Source of the DNA: Microbacterium flavum
GTDB taxonomy: Bacteria > Actinomycetota > Actinomycetes > Actinomycetales > Microbacteriaceae
Assembly: GCF_018717645.1 (NCBI RefSeq)
Contig: NZ_JAFLHG010000002.1
Location: forward strand, 186,001-250,000
Length of the DNA stretch: 64,000 nucleotides
Reading direction: 5' to 3'
The notes under the pieces are model-generated. The model had not been told where the DNA came from and did not search any database. It was given only the letters and a program-made list of their open reading frames with translations. Both the position numbers and the translations under genes were made by a program. Below are positions 1 through 7,914 of the stretch, one piece after another. Position 1 is the first letter of the stretch, and each line of letters begins with the position of its first letter.

Positions 1-383
1 GCTCTCAGCTCGCCGAGCAGCTCGGGCTGGACCCGAAGGTGTTCTGGGATGTCGCCCGGGTGTCCTCGGGTGACTCGTGGCCGCTCCGCACCTGGTATCC
101 CGTCCCCGGCGTCCTGGAGCGATCGGCGGCGGACAACAACTTCGACGCGACCTTCTCCGTCGACCTCGCGCGGAAGGACTGCGGCCTGGCTGTCCACGCC
201 GGGGATGTCACGGGCGTCCATCTGCCCGCCGCCCGCCTCGCGCTCTCGCAGCTCGACGACCTCATCGCCGAGGGCCTCGGCGCGAAGGACTGCACCCTCG
301 TCGCGAAGCTGGCGTCACCGGACGGCACGCTCCGCGGCTACGACCCGGCACTCGACCGCACCCTGGAAGGGACCCGCTCATGA
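1..383 (+). CDS. mmsB: 3-hydroxyisobutyrate dehydrogenase, C-terminal part (5' end outside window)
   Basis: The reading frame is open from the left edge (frame 3) to a TGA at 381-383, giving 126 residues of the C-terminal half of a beta-hydroxyacid dehydrogenase. The all-alpha domain shows a PVPGV stretch and the block FSVDLARKDCGLAV, which matches the family motif with a lysine before the LGLA-like segment. The enzyme oxidises 3-hydroxyisobutyrate to methylmalonate semialdehyde with NAD in valine breakdown. The next gene starts inside its stop codon (ATGA), so the two are translationally coupled and the product is the substrate of MmsA. The NAD-binding N-terminal domain is not in the window. 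The assignment rests on family resemblance plus this pairing. Confidence 0.85.
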   Translation, partial: SQLAEQLGLDPKVFWDVARVSSGDSWPLRTWYPVPGVLERSAADNNFDATFSVDLARKDCGLAVHAGDVTGVHLPAARLALSQLDDLIAEGLGAKDCTLVAKLASPDGTLRGYDPALDRTLEGTRS

Positions 384-1888
384 GCACCACCATCGATCGT
401 CCGACGCTCACCTCCATCCCGCACGTCGTCGGCGGCGCGCGGGTCGAGGCGGAGGGGCGCACCGGCGCCGTCTTCAACCCTGCGACGGGGGAGCAGACCG
501 GTGTGGTCGCCCTCGCCTCTGCCGACTTCGTGCACGAGGCGGCACGCACGGCGCAGCAGGCGCAGCGCGGCTGGCGGGAGACCGGGCTCGGCAAGCGGCA
601 GCAGGTGATGTTCCGCCTGCGCGAGATCGTCTCGACGCGTGCCGAGGAGCTCGCCCGCATCATCACGGCCGAGCACGGCAAGACCGTGCCCGACGCCCTC
701 GGCGAGGTCGCGCGCGGGCTCGAGAACGTCGAGTTCTGCACGAGCCTCATGCATCACCTGAAGGGCGAGTACTCCGAGCAGGTCGCCTCCGGCGTGGACG
801 TCCATCAGGTGCGCCAGCCGATCGGGGTCGTCGCGTGCATCACGCCCTTCAACTTCCCCGCGATGGTGCCGCTGTGGATGGTGACCACGGCGATCGCCGC
901 CGGCAACGCGGTGATCCTCAAGCCCAGCGAGCGCGACCCGTCGGCGGCGGTGTGGATCGCGGAGGCCTTCGCCGAGGCGGGGCTCCCGGACGGCATCCTC
1001 AACGTCGTGCACGGCGACAAGGAGGCCGTCGACGCGATCCTCGACGACGAGATCATCCGCGCCGTCTCCTTCGTCGGGTCGACGCCCGTCGCGAAGTACA
1101 TCTACACGCGGGCCGCGGAGAACGGCAAGCGCGTGCAGGCGCTCGGCGGGGCGAAGAACCACATGATCGTCATGCCCGACGCCGACCTGGCCGCCGCCGC
1201 GGACGCCGCGATCTCCGCCGGCTACGGCTCCGCGGGGGAGCGCTGCATGGCCGTCTCGGTCGTCGTGGCGGTGGGCGATGTCGCGGACGAGCTCGTCGAG
1301 AAGATCGCCGAACGGATGCCGCAGGTCACCGTCGGGGACGGCACCCAACCGGGCATCGAGATGGGTCCTCTCATCACCCGCGACGCACTCGAGCGGGTGA
1401 CCGGCTTCGTCGCCGGGGCCGCAGGGGAGGGTGGCCGCGTCGTCGTCGACGGGCGGGATCTCGACGTGCCGACCGGGGGCTTCTTCATCGGCCCGTCGCT
1501 CGTCGACGACGTCGCACCCGGCATGCGCGTGTACGACGAGGAGATCTTCGGGCCGGTGCTGTCGGTCGTGCGGGTGGATGCCTACGACGACGCTGTCGCG
1601 CTCATCAACGCCAACCGCTACGCGAACGGCACCGCGGTGTTCACGCGCGACGGCAAGACGGCACGTCAGTTCGAGTTCGACATCGAGGTCGGCATGGTGG
1701 GGGTGAATGTGCCGATCCCCGTCCCGATCGGGGCGTTCTCGTTCGGCGGCTGGAAGGACTCGCTGTTCGGCGACACGCACATGTACGGTCCGGAGGCGTT
1801 CAACTTCTACACCCGGCGCAAGGTCGTCACCACGCGCTGGCCAGAGGCGAGCGAGAGCCAGATCAGCCTCGGATTCCCGACGCACTGA
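380..1888 (+). CDS. mmsA: Methylmalonate-semialdehyde dehydrogenase (CoA-acylating)
   Basis: 502 residues, the usual length of this aldehyde dehydrogenase. It converts methylmalonate semialdehyde plus CoA and NAD to propionyl-CoA and CO2, the last step of distal valine degradation; a close relative, IolA, works in inositol breakdown. The catalytic cysteine lies in GERCM (about Cys289), a context typical of MmsA rather than of general aldehyde dehydrogenases. The ITPFNFPAMVP and FVGSTPVAKY blocks of the cofactor-binding region are present. I chose the ATG at 380 because it overlaps the upstream dehydrogenase stop; the frame stays open further 5' but that part is antisense-type noise. The neighbouring mmsB gene favours the valine role over the inositol role. 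Confidence 0.93.
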   Translation: MSTTIDRPTLTSIPHVVGGARVEAEGRTGAVFNPATGEQTGVVALASADFVHEAARTAQQAQRGWRETGLGKRQQVMFRLREIVSTRAEELARIITAEHGKTVPDALGEVARGLENVEFCTSLMHHLKGEYSEQVASGVDVHQVRQPIGVVACITPFNFPAMVPLWMVTTAIAAGNAVILKPSERDPSAAVWIAEAFAEAGLPDGILNVVHGDKEAVDAILDDEIIRAVSFVGSTPVAKYIYTRAAENGKRVQALGGAKNHMIVMPDADLAAAADAAISAGYGSAGERCMAVSVVVAVGDVADELVEKIAERMPQVTVGDGTQPGIEMGPLITRDALERVTGFVAGAAGEGGRVVVDGRDLDVPTGGFFIGPSLVDDVAPGMRVYDEEIFGPVLSVVRVDAYDDAVALINANRYANGTAVFTRDGKTARQFEFDIEVGMVGVNVPIPVPIGAFSFGGWKDSLFGDTHMYGPEAFNFYTRRKVVTTRWPEASESQISLGFPTH

Positions 1889-1920
1889 CCGCGGCGCGGG
1901 GGCCTGTCCGGCCCCCGCGC

Positions 1921-1947
1921 TAGGCTGGAATCCCCGATCACAGGAGG
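1921..1947 (+). promoter_or_regulatory. -10-like hexamer and Shine-Dalgarno before the 75-residue protein
   Basis: TAGGCT at 1921-1926 matches the recurrent -10 element of this window. It is followed by an AGGAGG ribosome site at 1942-1947, seven bases before the ATG at 1954. This gene therefore seems to have a short leader, unlike the leaderless genes elsewhere. Confidence 0.5.
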
Positions 1948-1953
1948 TACGAC

Positions 1954-2181
1954 ATGGCGATCGCACGACTTCACGGCGGCCCGCTCGACGGGCAGGTTCT
2001 GCCGCTGGACGACGAGACGCAGGACTCGTTGATCCTGCCCTACAGCGAGACCCAGCTCGTGTACGAGCGCGGCGGCGCGCTCGAGAACACGGGCGAGGGT
2101 GACGGTCCGACCTCGAGCGACTTCCACTACGTCGAGGCCGAGGACGACATCAACCCGGATCCCGACGGCCGGGACGAGTGA
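1954..2181 (+). CDS. Small acidic protein of unknown function (75 aa)
   Basis: 75 residues starting at ATG 1954, seven bases after a perfect AGGAGG. It opens with the segment HGGPLDGQVLPL and ends in a strongly acidic tail. I recognise the GGPLDG opening from small actinobacterial and phage hypothetical proteins but know no function. There is no signal peptide or membrane segment. The stop codon overlaps the GTG start of the CYTH gene (GTGA), so the two are co-translated and probably act in the same process. Confidence 0.7.
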   Translation: MAIARLHGGPLDGQVLPLDDETQDSLILPYSETQLVYERGGALENTGEGDGPTSSDFHYVEAEDDINPDPDGRDE

Positions 2182-2831
2182 CGACGACCCCGGATTCCTC
2201 TCAGCCGGTCCGGTCCCTCGAGATCGAGATCACGTTCGACGTCGATGCCGACACGTCGCTTCCCGAGTGGACGGCGCTCGAAGGCGTCGCCGCCGTCGAG
2301 GGGCCGGAGCTTCGTGATCTCGATGCACGATACGTCGACCTCGCGTCGATGACGCTGGGTCGTGCCGGGTACGCCGTGCGACGCCGCACGGGCGGCCCGG
2401 ATGAGGGCTGGCACATCAAGGGGCCCAAAGGTGCCGAGGGCGGCCGGATCGAGCAGCACTGGCCCCTCGGCGACGGTGACGCGCCACCTCTCGGTCTCGT
2501 CCACGCCATCTCCGCGGTCGAGCCTCGCGCCGGGGCGACCGGCGCCCTGGTCCCGATCGCGCGCATCCGCAATGCACGGCACGCCTACCTGCTGCGGGAC
2601 GCCGCCGGCGGCGCCATCGCGGAGTTCGTCGACGATCATGTGATCGCCGAGGACCTCCTCCGCGGGGTCGAGACGCGCTGGCGCGAGTGGGAGTTCGAAC
2701 TCGGCTCCGCCGCACCGACCGACCTCGACGATCGTGTCGAGCTCCTGAGCGCCGCGACGGACATCGCCCTCGCCGCGGGGGCCCGGCGGGCGCGTTCCGA
2801 CTCGAAACTCGCGCGCGCGCTCGGCGCCTGA
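2178..2831 (+). CDS. CYTH-domain protein (triphosphate tunnel family)
   Basis: 217 residues, GTG start inside the previous stop. The N-terminal part resembles CYTH proteins (adenylate cyclase class IV, thiamine triphosphatase and inorganic triphosphatase families): the EIEITF strand, then YVDLASMTLGRAGYAVRRR and GWHIKGPK, which carry the basic residues expected to line the tunnel. The signature ExExK reads E-I-E-I-T here, so the usual lysine is replaced by threonine; activity may be altered. Family members hydrolyse triphosphates with a divalent metal. There is no attached CHAD domain. I am confident of the fold class but not of the substrate. Confidence 0.75.
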   Translation: MTTTPDSSQPVRSLEIEITFDVDADTSLPEWTALEGVAAVEGPELRDLDARYVDLASMTLGRAGYAVRRRTGGPDEGWHIKGPKGAEGGRIEQHWPLGDGDAPPLGLVHAISAVEPRAGATGALVPIARIRNARHAYLLRDAAGGAIAEFVDDHVIAEDLLRGVETRWREWEFELGSAAPTDLDDRVELLSAATDIALAAGARRARSDSKLARALGA

Positions 2832-2858
2832 GGTCGCGGAGACCGCCGGAAACGACGA

Positions 2859-2889
2859 ACGCCGCCCCCGGCTTCGTTCGGGGCGGCGT
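2859..2889 (+). terminator. Hairpin after the CYTH gene
   Basis: Perfect 10-base arms ACGCCGCCCC (2859-2868) and GGGGCGGCGT (2880-2889) around an 11-base loop, 27 bases after the CYTH stop. It is followed by a T-containing stretch (TGTCGTATTC). Probable factor-independent terminator for the plus-strand operon. Confidence 0.7.
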
Positions 2890-2950
2890 CTGTCGTATTC
2901 GCCAGCATACATCTAGCGGTGGCGACACGCCAGAGTCCGCGGGCGCAGAA

Positions 2951-2980
2951 CGCCCCGGCGAGCCGAAGCCCGCCGGGGCG
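2951..2980 (-). terminator. Hairpin after lpdA
   Basis: Perfect 10-base arms CGCCCCGGCG (2951-2960) and CGCCGGGGCG (2971-2980) with a 10-base loop, just beyond the lpdA stop on the minus strand. There is no good T-run. It pairs with the hairpin at 2859-2889 to separate two convergent units. Confidence 0.6.
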
Positions 2981-3001
2981 CGTCGTGCGCTCCGAAGGAG
3001 A

Positions 3002-4402
<1,401 letters not shown>

Positions 4403-4408
4403 GCCTCA

Positions 4409-4414
4409 AGCCTA
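4409..4414 (-). promoter_or_regulatory. -10-like element of lpdA (leaderless pattern)
   Basis: TAGGCT read on the minus strand from 4414 to 4409, six bases before the lpdA ATG at 4402. Its TAG is also the stop codon of copC. No Shine-Dalgarno sequence fits between hexamer and start. Confidence 0.55.
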
Positions 4415-4969
4415 GTCCTCGCGGGAGCGCCGAGCCCTCGCGACCAGGACCGCCACGAGTGCGCCGCCCAGGGCCACCGCGACGAGGGCGATGATGATCC
4501 ACACCCCCGCGAGGGACGCGGGTGCGGAGTCCGCCGGCGCGGTCGCGGTCGGTGCAGGGGCGGGGAGGACGGCGGATCCGTCGCCCACGGTGAAGGTGAA
4601 CTGATCCGAGACGGGATGCCCGTCGCTCGAGACGACCCGCCAGATGACGGTGACCGCGCCCGATGCCGAGCCGGTCAGCGGCTGGGTGAGACGCGTGCCG
4701 TCGAGGACCGGATCGCCGCCCACCAGGGAGGCGCCCGTGGCATCCGTCACCACGACCTCCGTCGCGCCGGGCTCATCCATCAGCACGCCGCTGAAGGTGA
4801 GCGTGAGCTCGCTCGGCAGAGCGTCGATCTCCGATCCCGCGGCGGGGTCCGAGCCGATCAGCTCGTCGTGGGCCCAGGCCGGCGCGGCGGCGAGGACGAG
4901 CGCGAGAGCGGCGACCAGCCCGAAGAGCAGGGCGAGGGGGCGACGAGCCGTGTGAATTTCTTGTGACAT
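4412..4969 (-). CDS. copC: CopC-domain copper-binding protein with C-terminal membrane anchor
   Basis: 185 residues: signal peptide (about 1-33, ending AWA), a CopC-like beta domain (about 34-130), a Pro/Ala/Thr-rich linker, and one membrane segment (about 154-178) with a basic tail. The mature protein would begin with His (AWA|HDELIGSDPA), the position used by CopC proteins to bind Cu(II), and a second conserved His lies in SSDGHPVSD. Such proteins carry copper outside the membrane, often with a CopD/YcnJ partner that is not seen here. The ATG at 4969 is ten bases after a TAGGCT hexamer; the in-frame GTG at 4972 is seven bases after it and may be the true start. It is divergent from the Met/Cys-rich protein gene. 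Confidence 0.85.
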   Translation of the reverse strand: MSQEIHTARRPLALLFGLVAALALVLAAAPAWAHDELIGSDPAAGSEIDALPSELTLTFSGVLMDEPGATEVVVTDATGASLVGGDPVLDGTRLTQPLTGSASGAVTVIWRVVSSDGHPVSDQFTFTVGDGSAVLPAPAPTATAPADSAPASLAGVWIIIALVAVALGGALVAVLVARARRSRED

Positions 4970-4979
4970 CACGCCATCG

Positions 4980-4985
4980 AGCCTA
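4980..4985 (-). promoter_or_regulatory. -10-like element of copC
   Basis: TAGGCT on the minus strand (4985 to 4980). The distance is seven bases to an in-frame GTG (4972) and ten to the ATG (4969). There is no clear ribosome site. Confidence 0.45.
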
Positions 4986-5082
4986 GGTGAGCCTGTCGCC
5001 CGCCGCGGGGCAGCGGTACCGTGGCCCCAGCAGGCGGGCCCGAGTCCGTGAGGCCCGCACCGACACCGTGAGGGGTGCACCG

Positions 5083-5478
5083 ATGGACGCGATGATGATG
5101 AACGCCATGACCGAGGACATGATGTCGATGGAGGGCATGCCCGCCCTCGACATGACGATGATGCAGGCGTGCATGGACGCCTGCGCCGCCTGCGAGCAGG
5201 CGTGCACGGTCTGCTCCACGCAGATGATGGACTGCTCGGTCTCCTGTATGAACTGCGCCGACATGTGCAACACGATGATGCGGGCCATGATGCGGATGCA
5301 GGGCATGACCCCCGCATCGATGATGGCGATGCTCGACGCATGCATCGCCATGTGCCAGACCTGCATGGACATGTGCATGATGCACGCCGACGAGAGCCCG
5401 GTCTGCAAGATGTGCGCCGACTCCTGCCGCGCCTGCATGGACGCGTGCATGGCCATGAAGGACGCCCTCGCCGGCTGA
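5083..5478 (+). CDS. Met/Cys-rich four-helix copper-storage-type protein (DUF326/Csp-like)
   Basis: 131 residues with no signal peptide. By my count it holds 35 Met and 18 Cys, about 40% of the protein. Cysteines fall in helix-spaced CxxxC and CxxC patterns (QACMDACAACEQAC, CSVSCMNCADMC, CKMCADSCRACMDAC), the signature of DUF326 and Csp copper-storage proteins, which bind many Cu(I) ions inside a four-helix bundle. The lack of a leader fits the cytosolic Csp3 type. The N-terminal 25 residues are a Met/Asp-rich extension (MDAMMMNAMTEDMM) that I do not associate with the core fold. I chose ATG 5083 with GAGG nine bases upstream; in-frame GTG 5068 is possible. It is divergent from copC, so a copper role is likely. 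Copper binding itself is inferred. Confidence 0.85.
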   Translation: MDAMMMNAMTEDMMSMEGMPALDMTMMQACMDACAACEQACTVCSTQMMDCSVSCMNCADMCNTMMRAMMRMQGMTPASMMAMLDACIAMCQTCMDMCMMHADESPVCKMCADSCRACMDACMAMKDALAG

Positions 5479-5494
5479 GCGGCCCCGGGGGAGA

Positions 5495-5518
5495 CCTCGC
5501 GCGGATCAGAGCGCGAGG
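5495..5518. terminator. Hairpin between convergent genes
   Basis: Perfect 8-base arms CCTCGCGC (5495-5502) and GCGCGAGG (5511-5518) with an 8-base loop. It lies between the stop of the Met/Cys-rich gene and the stop of the minus-strand Cys-cluster gene, which it overlaps. It could serve both strands; there is no T-run. Confidence 0.45.
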
Positions 5519-5865
5519 GCGTTGAACAGACGCGTTCCGATCGCCAGCGTGTGGTAGCGCTCGTGATAGGCCACGGGAGTGCCGACAGCGCCCGCCGCAG
5601 CGGCGCCCGCGCCGTTCCACAGCACGAGAGCATCGCCCTCGAGGGTGTGGAGGGTGAGGGTGCCGTCCGCGGCATCCGTCGCCGTCACGATCGCGTCGCG
5701 CCATTCGGCGGGAGTCGCCGACGCGAGCCGCGCCTGGATGAGGTGGACGGCGTGGCCGGGGGCGAAGGAGGAGCAGGCGCTGCCGTGCACGCACATGCAG
5801 ACCGCGTCCTGACGCACCGGGGTGGGCGTGAGGCGGTTCTGCGGCGTGGACACGGAGATCTCCAT
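5506..5865 (-). CDS. Unknown small protein with N-terminal Cys cluster (119 aa)
   Basis: 119 residues from ATG 5865. I do not recognise the family. Near the N-terminus the segment CMCVHGSAC places Cys23, Cys25, His27 and Cys31 close together, followed by His38 and His41; this could be a metal site. The remainder is a soluble, moderately hydrophobic domain ending at TRLFNALAL. A TAGCCT hexamer lies 17 bases upstream of the ATG (5888 to 5883). It converges on the Met/Cys-rich copper-storage-type gene, which makes a metal-related role worth considering, but nothing in the sequence proves it. A longer frame upstream of this ATG exists but lacks coding character. Confidence 0.65.
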   Translation of the reverse strand: MEISVSTPQNRLTPTPVRQDAVCMCVHGSACSSFAPGHAVHLIQARLASATPAEWRDAIVTATDAADGTLTLHTLEGDALVLWNGAGAAAAGAVGTPVAYHERYHTLAIGTRLFNALAL

Positions 5866-5997
5866 TCGATGGTCGGAAGGCCAGGCTAGGTCGAGTGGCC
5901 GATCACGCGCCCGATCCGCGACACACGATGCAACAAACGCCGCGCCGCCTCGGCGCGGGGGCCTCCGGCCGGGGGTTCGCCACCGCCTCCGATCCGT

Positions 5998-6017
5998 TAG
6001 GGTGAAGGACGAGGAGG
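5998..6017 (+). promoter_or_regulatory. -10-like hexamer and Shine-Dalgarno of garA
   Basis: TAGGGT at 5998-6003 and GAGGAGG at 6011-6017, with the GTG start at 6023. A short leader is expected. Confidence 0.45.
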
Positions 6018-6022
6018 ACACC

Positions 6023-6526
6023 GTGGACAACAGTGAACAGGGCGCGGCTGACGCGCCGGGCGCCGGGGACATCCGCCGTGGCGCGGACGACCGCAGCGCG
6101 GTCGATTCGACCCAGACGTTCGGTCACGATTCCGACCTCTCCTTCATCCCGTTCGGCAGTGAGCTGACCGAGGCCGAGCTCGAGGCGATCAGCGCCCTTC
6201 CTGCCCGCGCGGCTCTTCTCCTCGTGCGATCCGGCCCTACCGCCGGCGCTCGCTACCTGCTCGACACCGACGTGACGACGGTGGGCCGCCACCCGGAGGC
6301 CGACATCTTCTTCGACGACGTGACCGTGTCGCGTCGGCATGCCGAGATCACGCGCACGGGTGGCTTCTTCGAGCTCGTCGACCAGCGCTCCCTCAACGGC
6401 ACGTACGTCAACGGCGAGCGTGTCGATCGCGCCGTCCTCGACGACGGCGCCGAGGTGCGCATCGGCAAGTTCCGCCTCAACTTCTTCGTCTCGCCCCTCG
6501 ATCGCTCCGCGGTGGCCGGAGCGTGA
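6023..6526 (+). CDS. garA: FHA-domain regulator, GarA/OdhI type
   Basis: 167 residues, GTG start after GAGGAGG. The C-terminal half is a classic FHA domain (TTVGRHPEADIFFDDVTVSRRHAEI, then SLNGTYVNG), which binds phosphothreonine peptides. The N-terminal tail contains DSTQTF, at the position where GarA/OdhI carries the TT motif phosphorylated by PknB/PknG-type kinases; here it is not the canonical ETTS. In mycobacteria and corynebacteria the unphosphorylated protein inhibits 2-oxoglutarate dehydrogenase and adjusts glutamate metabolism. The following MerR gene overlaps its stop (GTGA), matching the GarA-FtsR order of mycobacteria, which supports the call. Confidence 0.85.
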   Translation: MDNSEQGAADAPGAGDIRRGADDRSAVDSTQTFGHDSDLSFIPFGSELTEAELEAISALPARAALLLVRSGPTAGARYLLDTDVTTVGRHPEADIFFDDVTVSRRHAEITRTGGFFELVDQRSLNGTYVNGERVDRAVLDDGAEVRIGKFRLNFFVSPLDRSAVAGA

Positions 6527-7203
6527 GCCCCGCCGTGGCTCCCCGAGGACGGTCATCGTCCTCGGGCCACCTGAGCATCGGTCAGGTGCTCGCGCGGCTC
6601 ACCCCCGAATTCCCGCACCTGAGCGCGAGCAAGCTCCGCTACTTCGAGGAGCAAGGGCTCGTCACGCCGCTGCGCACCGAGGCGGGGTACCGCAAATTCT
6701 CCCCGTCGGATGTCGCCCGCGTGCGGACGGCGCTCACCCTTCAGCGTGACCACGACTTCAAGCTCGCGCGCATCCGCGAGTACCTCGACGCCCACGACGG
6801 CGAGGTGGATGTCGCGCTGCCGCCCTCGATCCTCGAGGCGCCCCGCCGGTACCGGCGCGACGAGCTCCTCGCCTCGGCGGGCGCCGCGCCCGGGCTGCTC
6901 GACGCGGCGATCAGCTCCGGCCTGGTCGTCGCTGCCGACACGTACGACGACCGCACCCTCGCGCTCCTGCGCGCTCTCGTGGCGCTCGACGGCCATGGCA
7001 TCCAACCCCGCCACGTGCGCGGCACCCGCCAGGCCGTCGAACGCGAGGTCGCCCTCGTCGGAAGCGCGCTGGCGCCGCTCCTGCGGCGGACGGATGCCGC
7101 ATCGCGCGCACGCGCGAACGAACTCGCCCCCGAGCTCCTGCGACGGCTCGACGAGGCGCGCTCCGCGTTCCTCGCGGCCGCGCTCGACCGTCTCACCCCG
7201 TGA
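6523..7203 (+). CDS. ftsR: MerR-family regulator, FtsR-like
   Basis: 226 residues, GTG start overlapping the garA stop. The N-terminal winged helix-turn-helix of MerR type is clear: LSIGQVLARL, LRYFEEQGLV and AGYRKFSPSDVARV. The C-terminal part (about 90-226) is an actinobacteria-specific domain without metal cysteines. The immediate downstream position after garA is that of Rv1828 and of corynebacterial FtsR, described as an activator of ftsZ. A palindromic candidate target lies upstream of ftsZ in this same window. The identity rests on synteny and the MerR domain. Confidence 0.78.
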   Translation: MSPAVAPRGRSSSSGHLSIGQVLARLTPEFPHLSASKLRYFEEQGLVTPLRTEAGYRKFSPSDVARVRTALTLQRDHDFKLARIREYLDAHDGEVDVALPPSILEAPRRYRRDELLASAGAAPGLLDAAISSGLVVAADTYDDRTLALLRALVALDGHGIQPRHVRGTRQAVEREVALVGSALAPLLRRTDAASRARANELAPELLRRLDEARSAFLAAALDRLTP

Positions 7204-7238
7204 AGCGCGACACGCCGAGACCGCTCGGACGGATGTCG

Positions 7239-7267
7239 TTGCCGGTGGCGGGCTCCTCCTCTACCGT
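7239..7267 (+). promoter_or_regulatory. Promoter of the second MerR gene
   Basis: TTGCCG (7239-7244), a 17-base spacer, and TACCGT (7262-7267). A GGAGG ribosome site at 7291-7295 precedes ATG 7301. This is one of the few places with both -35-like and -10-like hexamers at standard spacing. Confidence 0.5.
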
Positions 7268-7300
7268 GGAGGGACAACACCCGTCCGGCTGGAGGCGACG

Positions 7301-7858
7301 ATGACCGCGCATGATGCGCCCGCGGGGAGCCGCACCGAGCAGCCGTTCCAGACGGATCTCCTGTTCACCGACGGCCTGCCGCAGATGGACGACGAAGTCG
7401 GCTACCGCGGTGCCGTCGCGGCGCGAGCCGCGGGCATCACCTACCGTCAGCTGGACTACTGGGCACGCACCGAGCTCGTCGAGCCGACGGTGCGCAGCGC
7501 CACGGGCTCCGGCTCGCAGCGGCTCTACGGCTTCCGCGACATCCTCGTCCTGAAGCTCGTCAAGCGTCTGCTCGACACGGGCATCTCGCTGCCGCAGATC
7601 CGTACGGCCGTCGCGCAGCTGCGCGCCGCCGGCATCCGCGACCTCGCCGGGACGACGCTCATGAGCGACGGGGCGTCGGTGTACCTGTGCACCTCCAATG
7701 ACGAGGTCATCGACCTCGTCAACCGCGGGCAGGGCGTGTTCGGCATCGCGGTCGGCAAGGTCCTGCACGAGGTGGAGTCGACGCTCGTCGACTTCGAGCC
7801 GCAGGCGCCCGATCCGGCCGACGAACTGGCGGCACGGCGTACCAAGCGCTCGGCCTGA
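7301..7858 (+). CDS. MerR-family regulator, Rv1830/ResR-like
   Basis: 185 residues from ATG 7301 with GGAGG six bases upstream. The MerR DNA-binding part (about 32-105) reads YRGAVAARAAGITYRQLDYW, then SQRLYGFRDILVLKLVKRLLDTGISL. The C-terminal part holds the segment VYLCTSNDEVIDLVNRGQGV that I associate with the Rv1830 (ResR/McdR) group linked to growth control in mycobacteria. In mycobacteria a bifunctional nuclease gene sits between Rv1828 and Rv1830; here the space is only 97 bases, so it is missing from this place. It seems to have its own promoter. Confidence 0.8.
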   Translation: MTAHDAPAGSRTEQPFQTDLLFTDGLPQMDDEVGYRGAVAARAAGITYRQLDYWARTELVEPTVRSATGSGSQRLYGFRDILVLKLVKRLLDTGISLPQIRTAVAQLRAAGIRDLAGTTLMSDGASVYLCTSNDEVIDLVNRGQGVFGIAVGKVLHEVESTLVDFEPQAPDPADELAARRTKRSA

Positions 7859-7914
7859 TCCCGCTCGCGCAGTGCGCCCCGCACGGGGGTTGCGCCGACG
7901 CGACGCTCGGGGCG

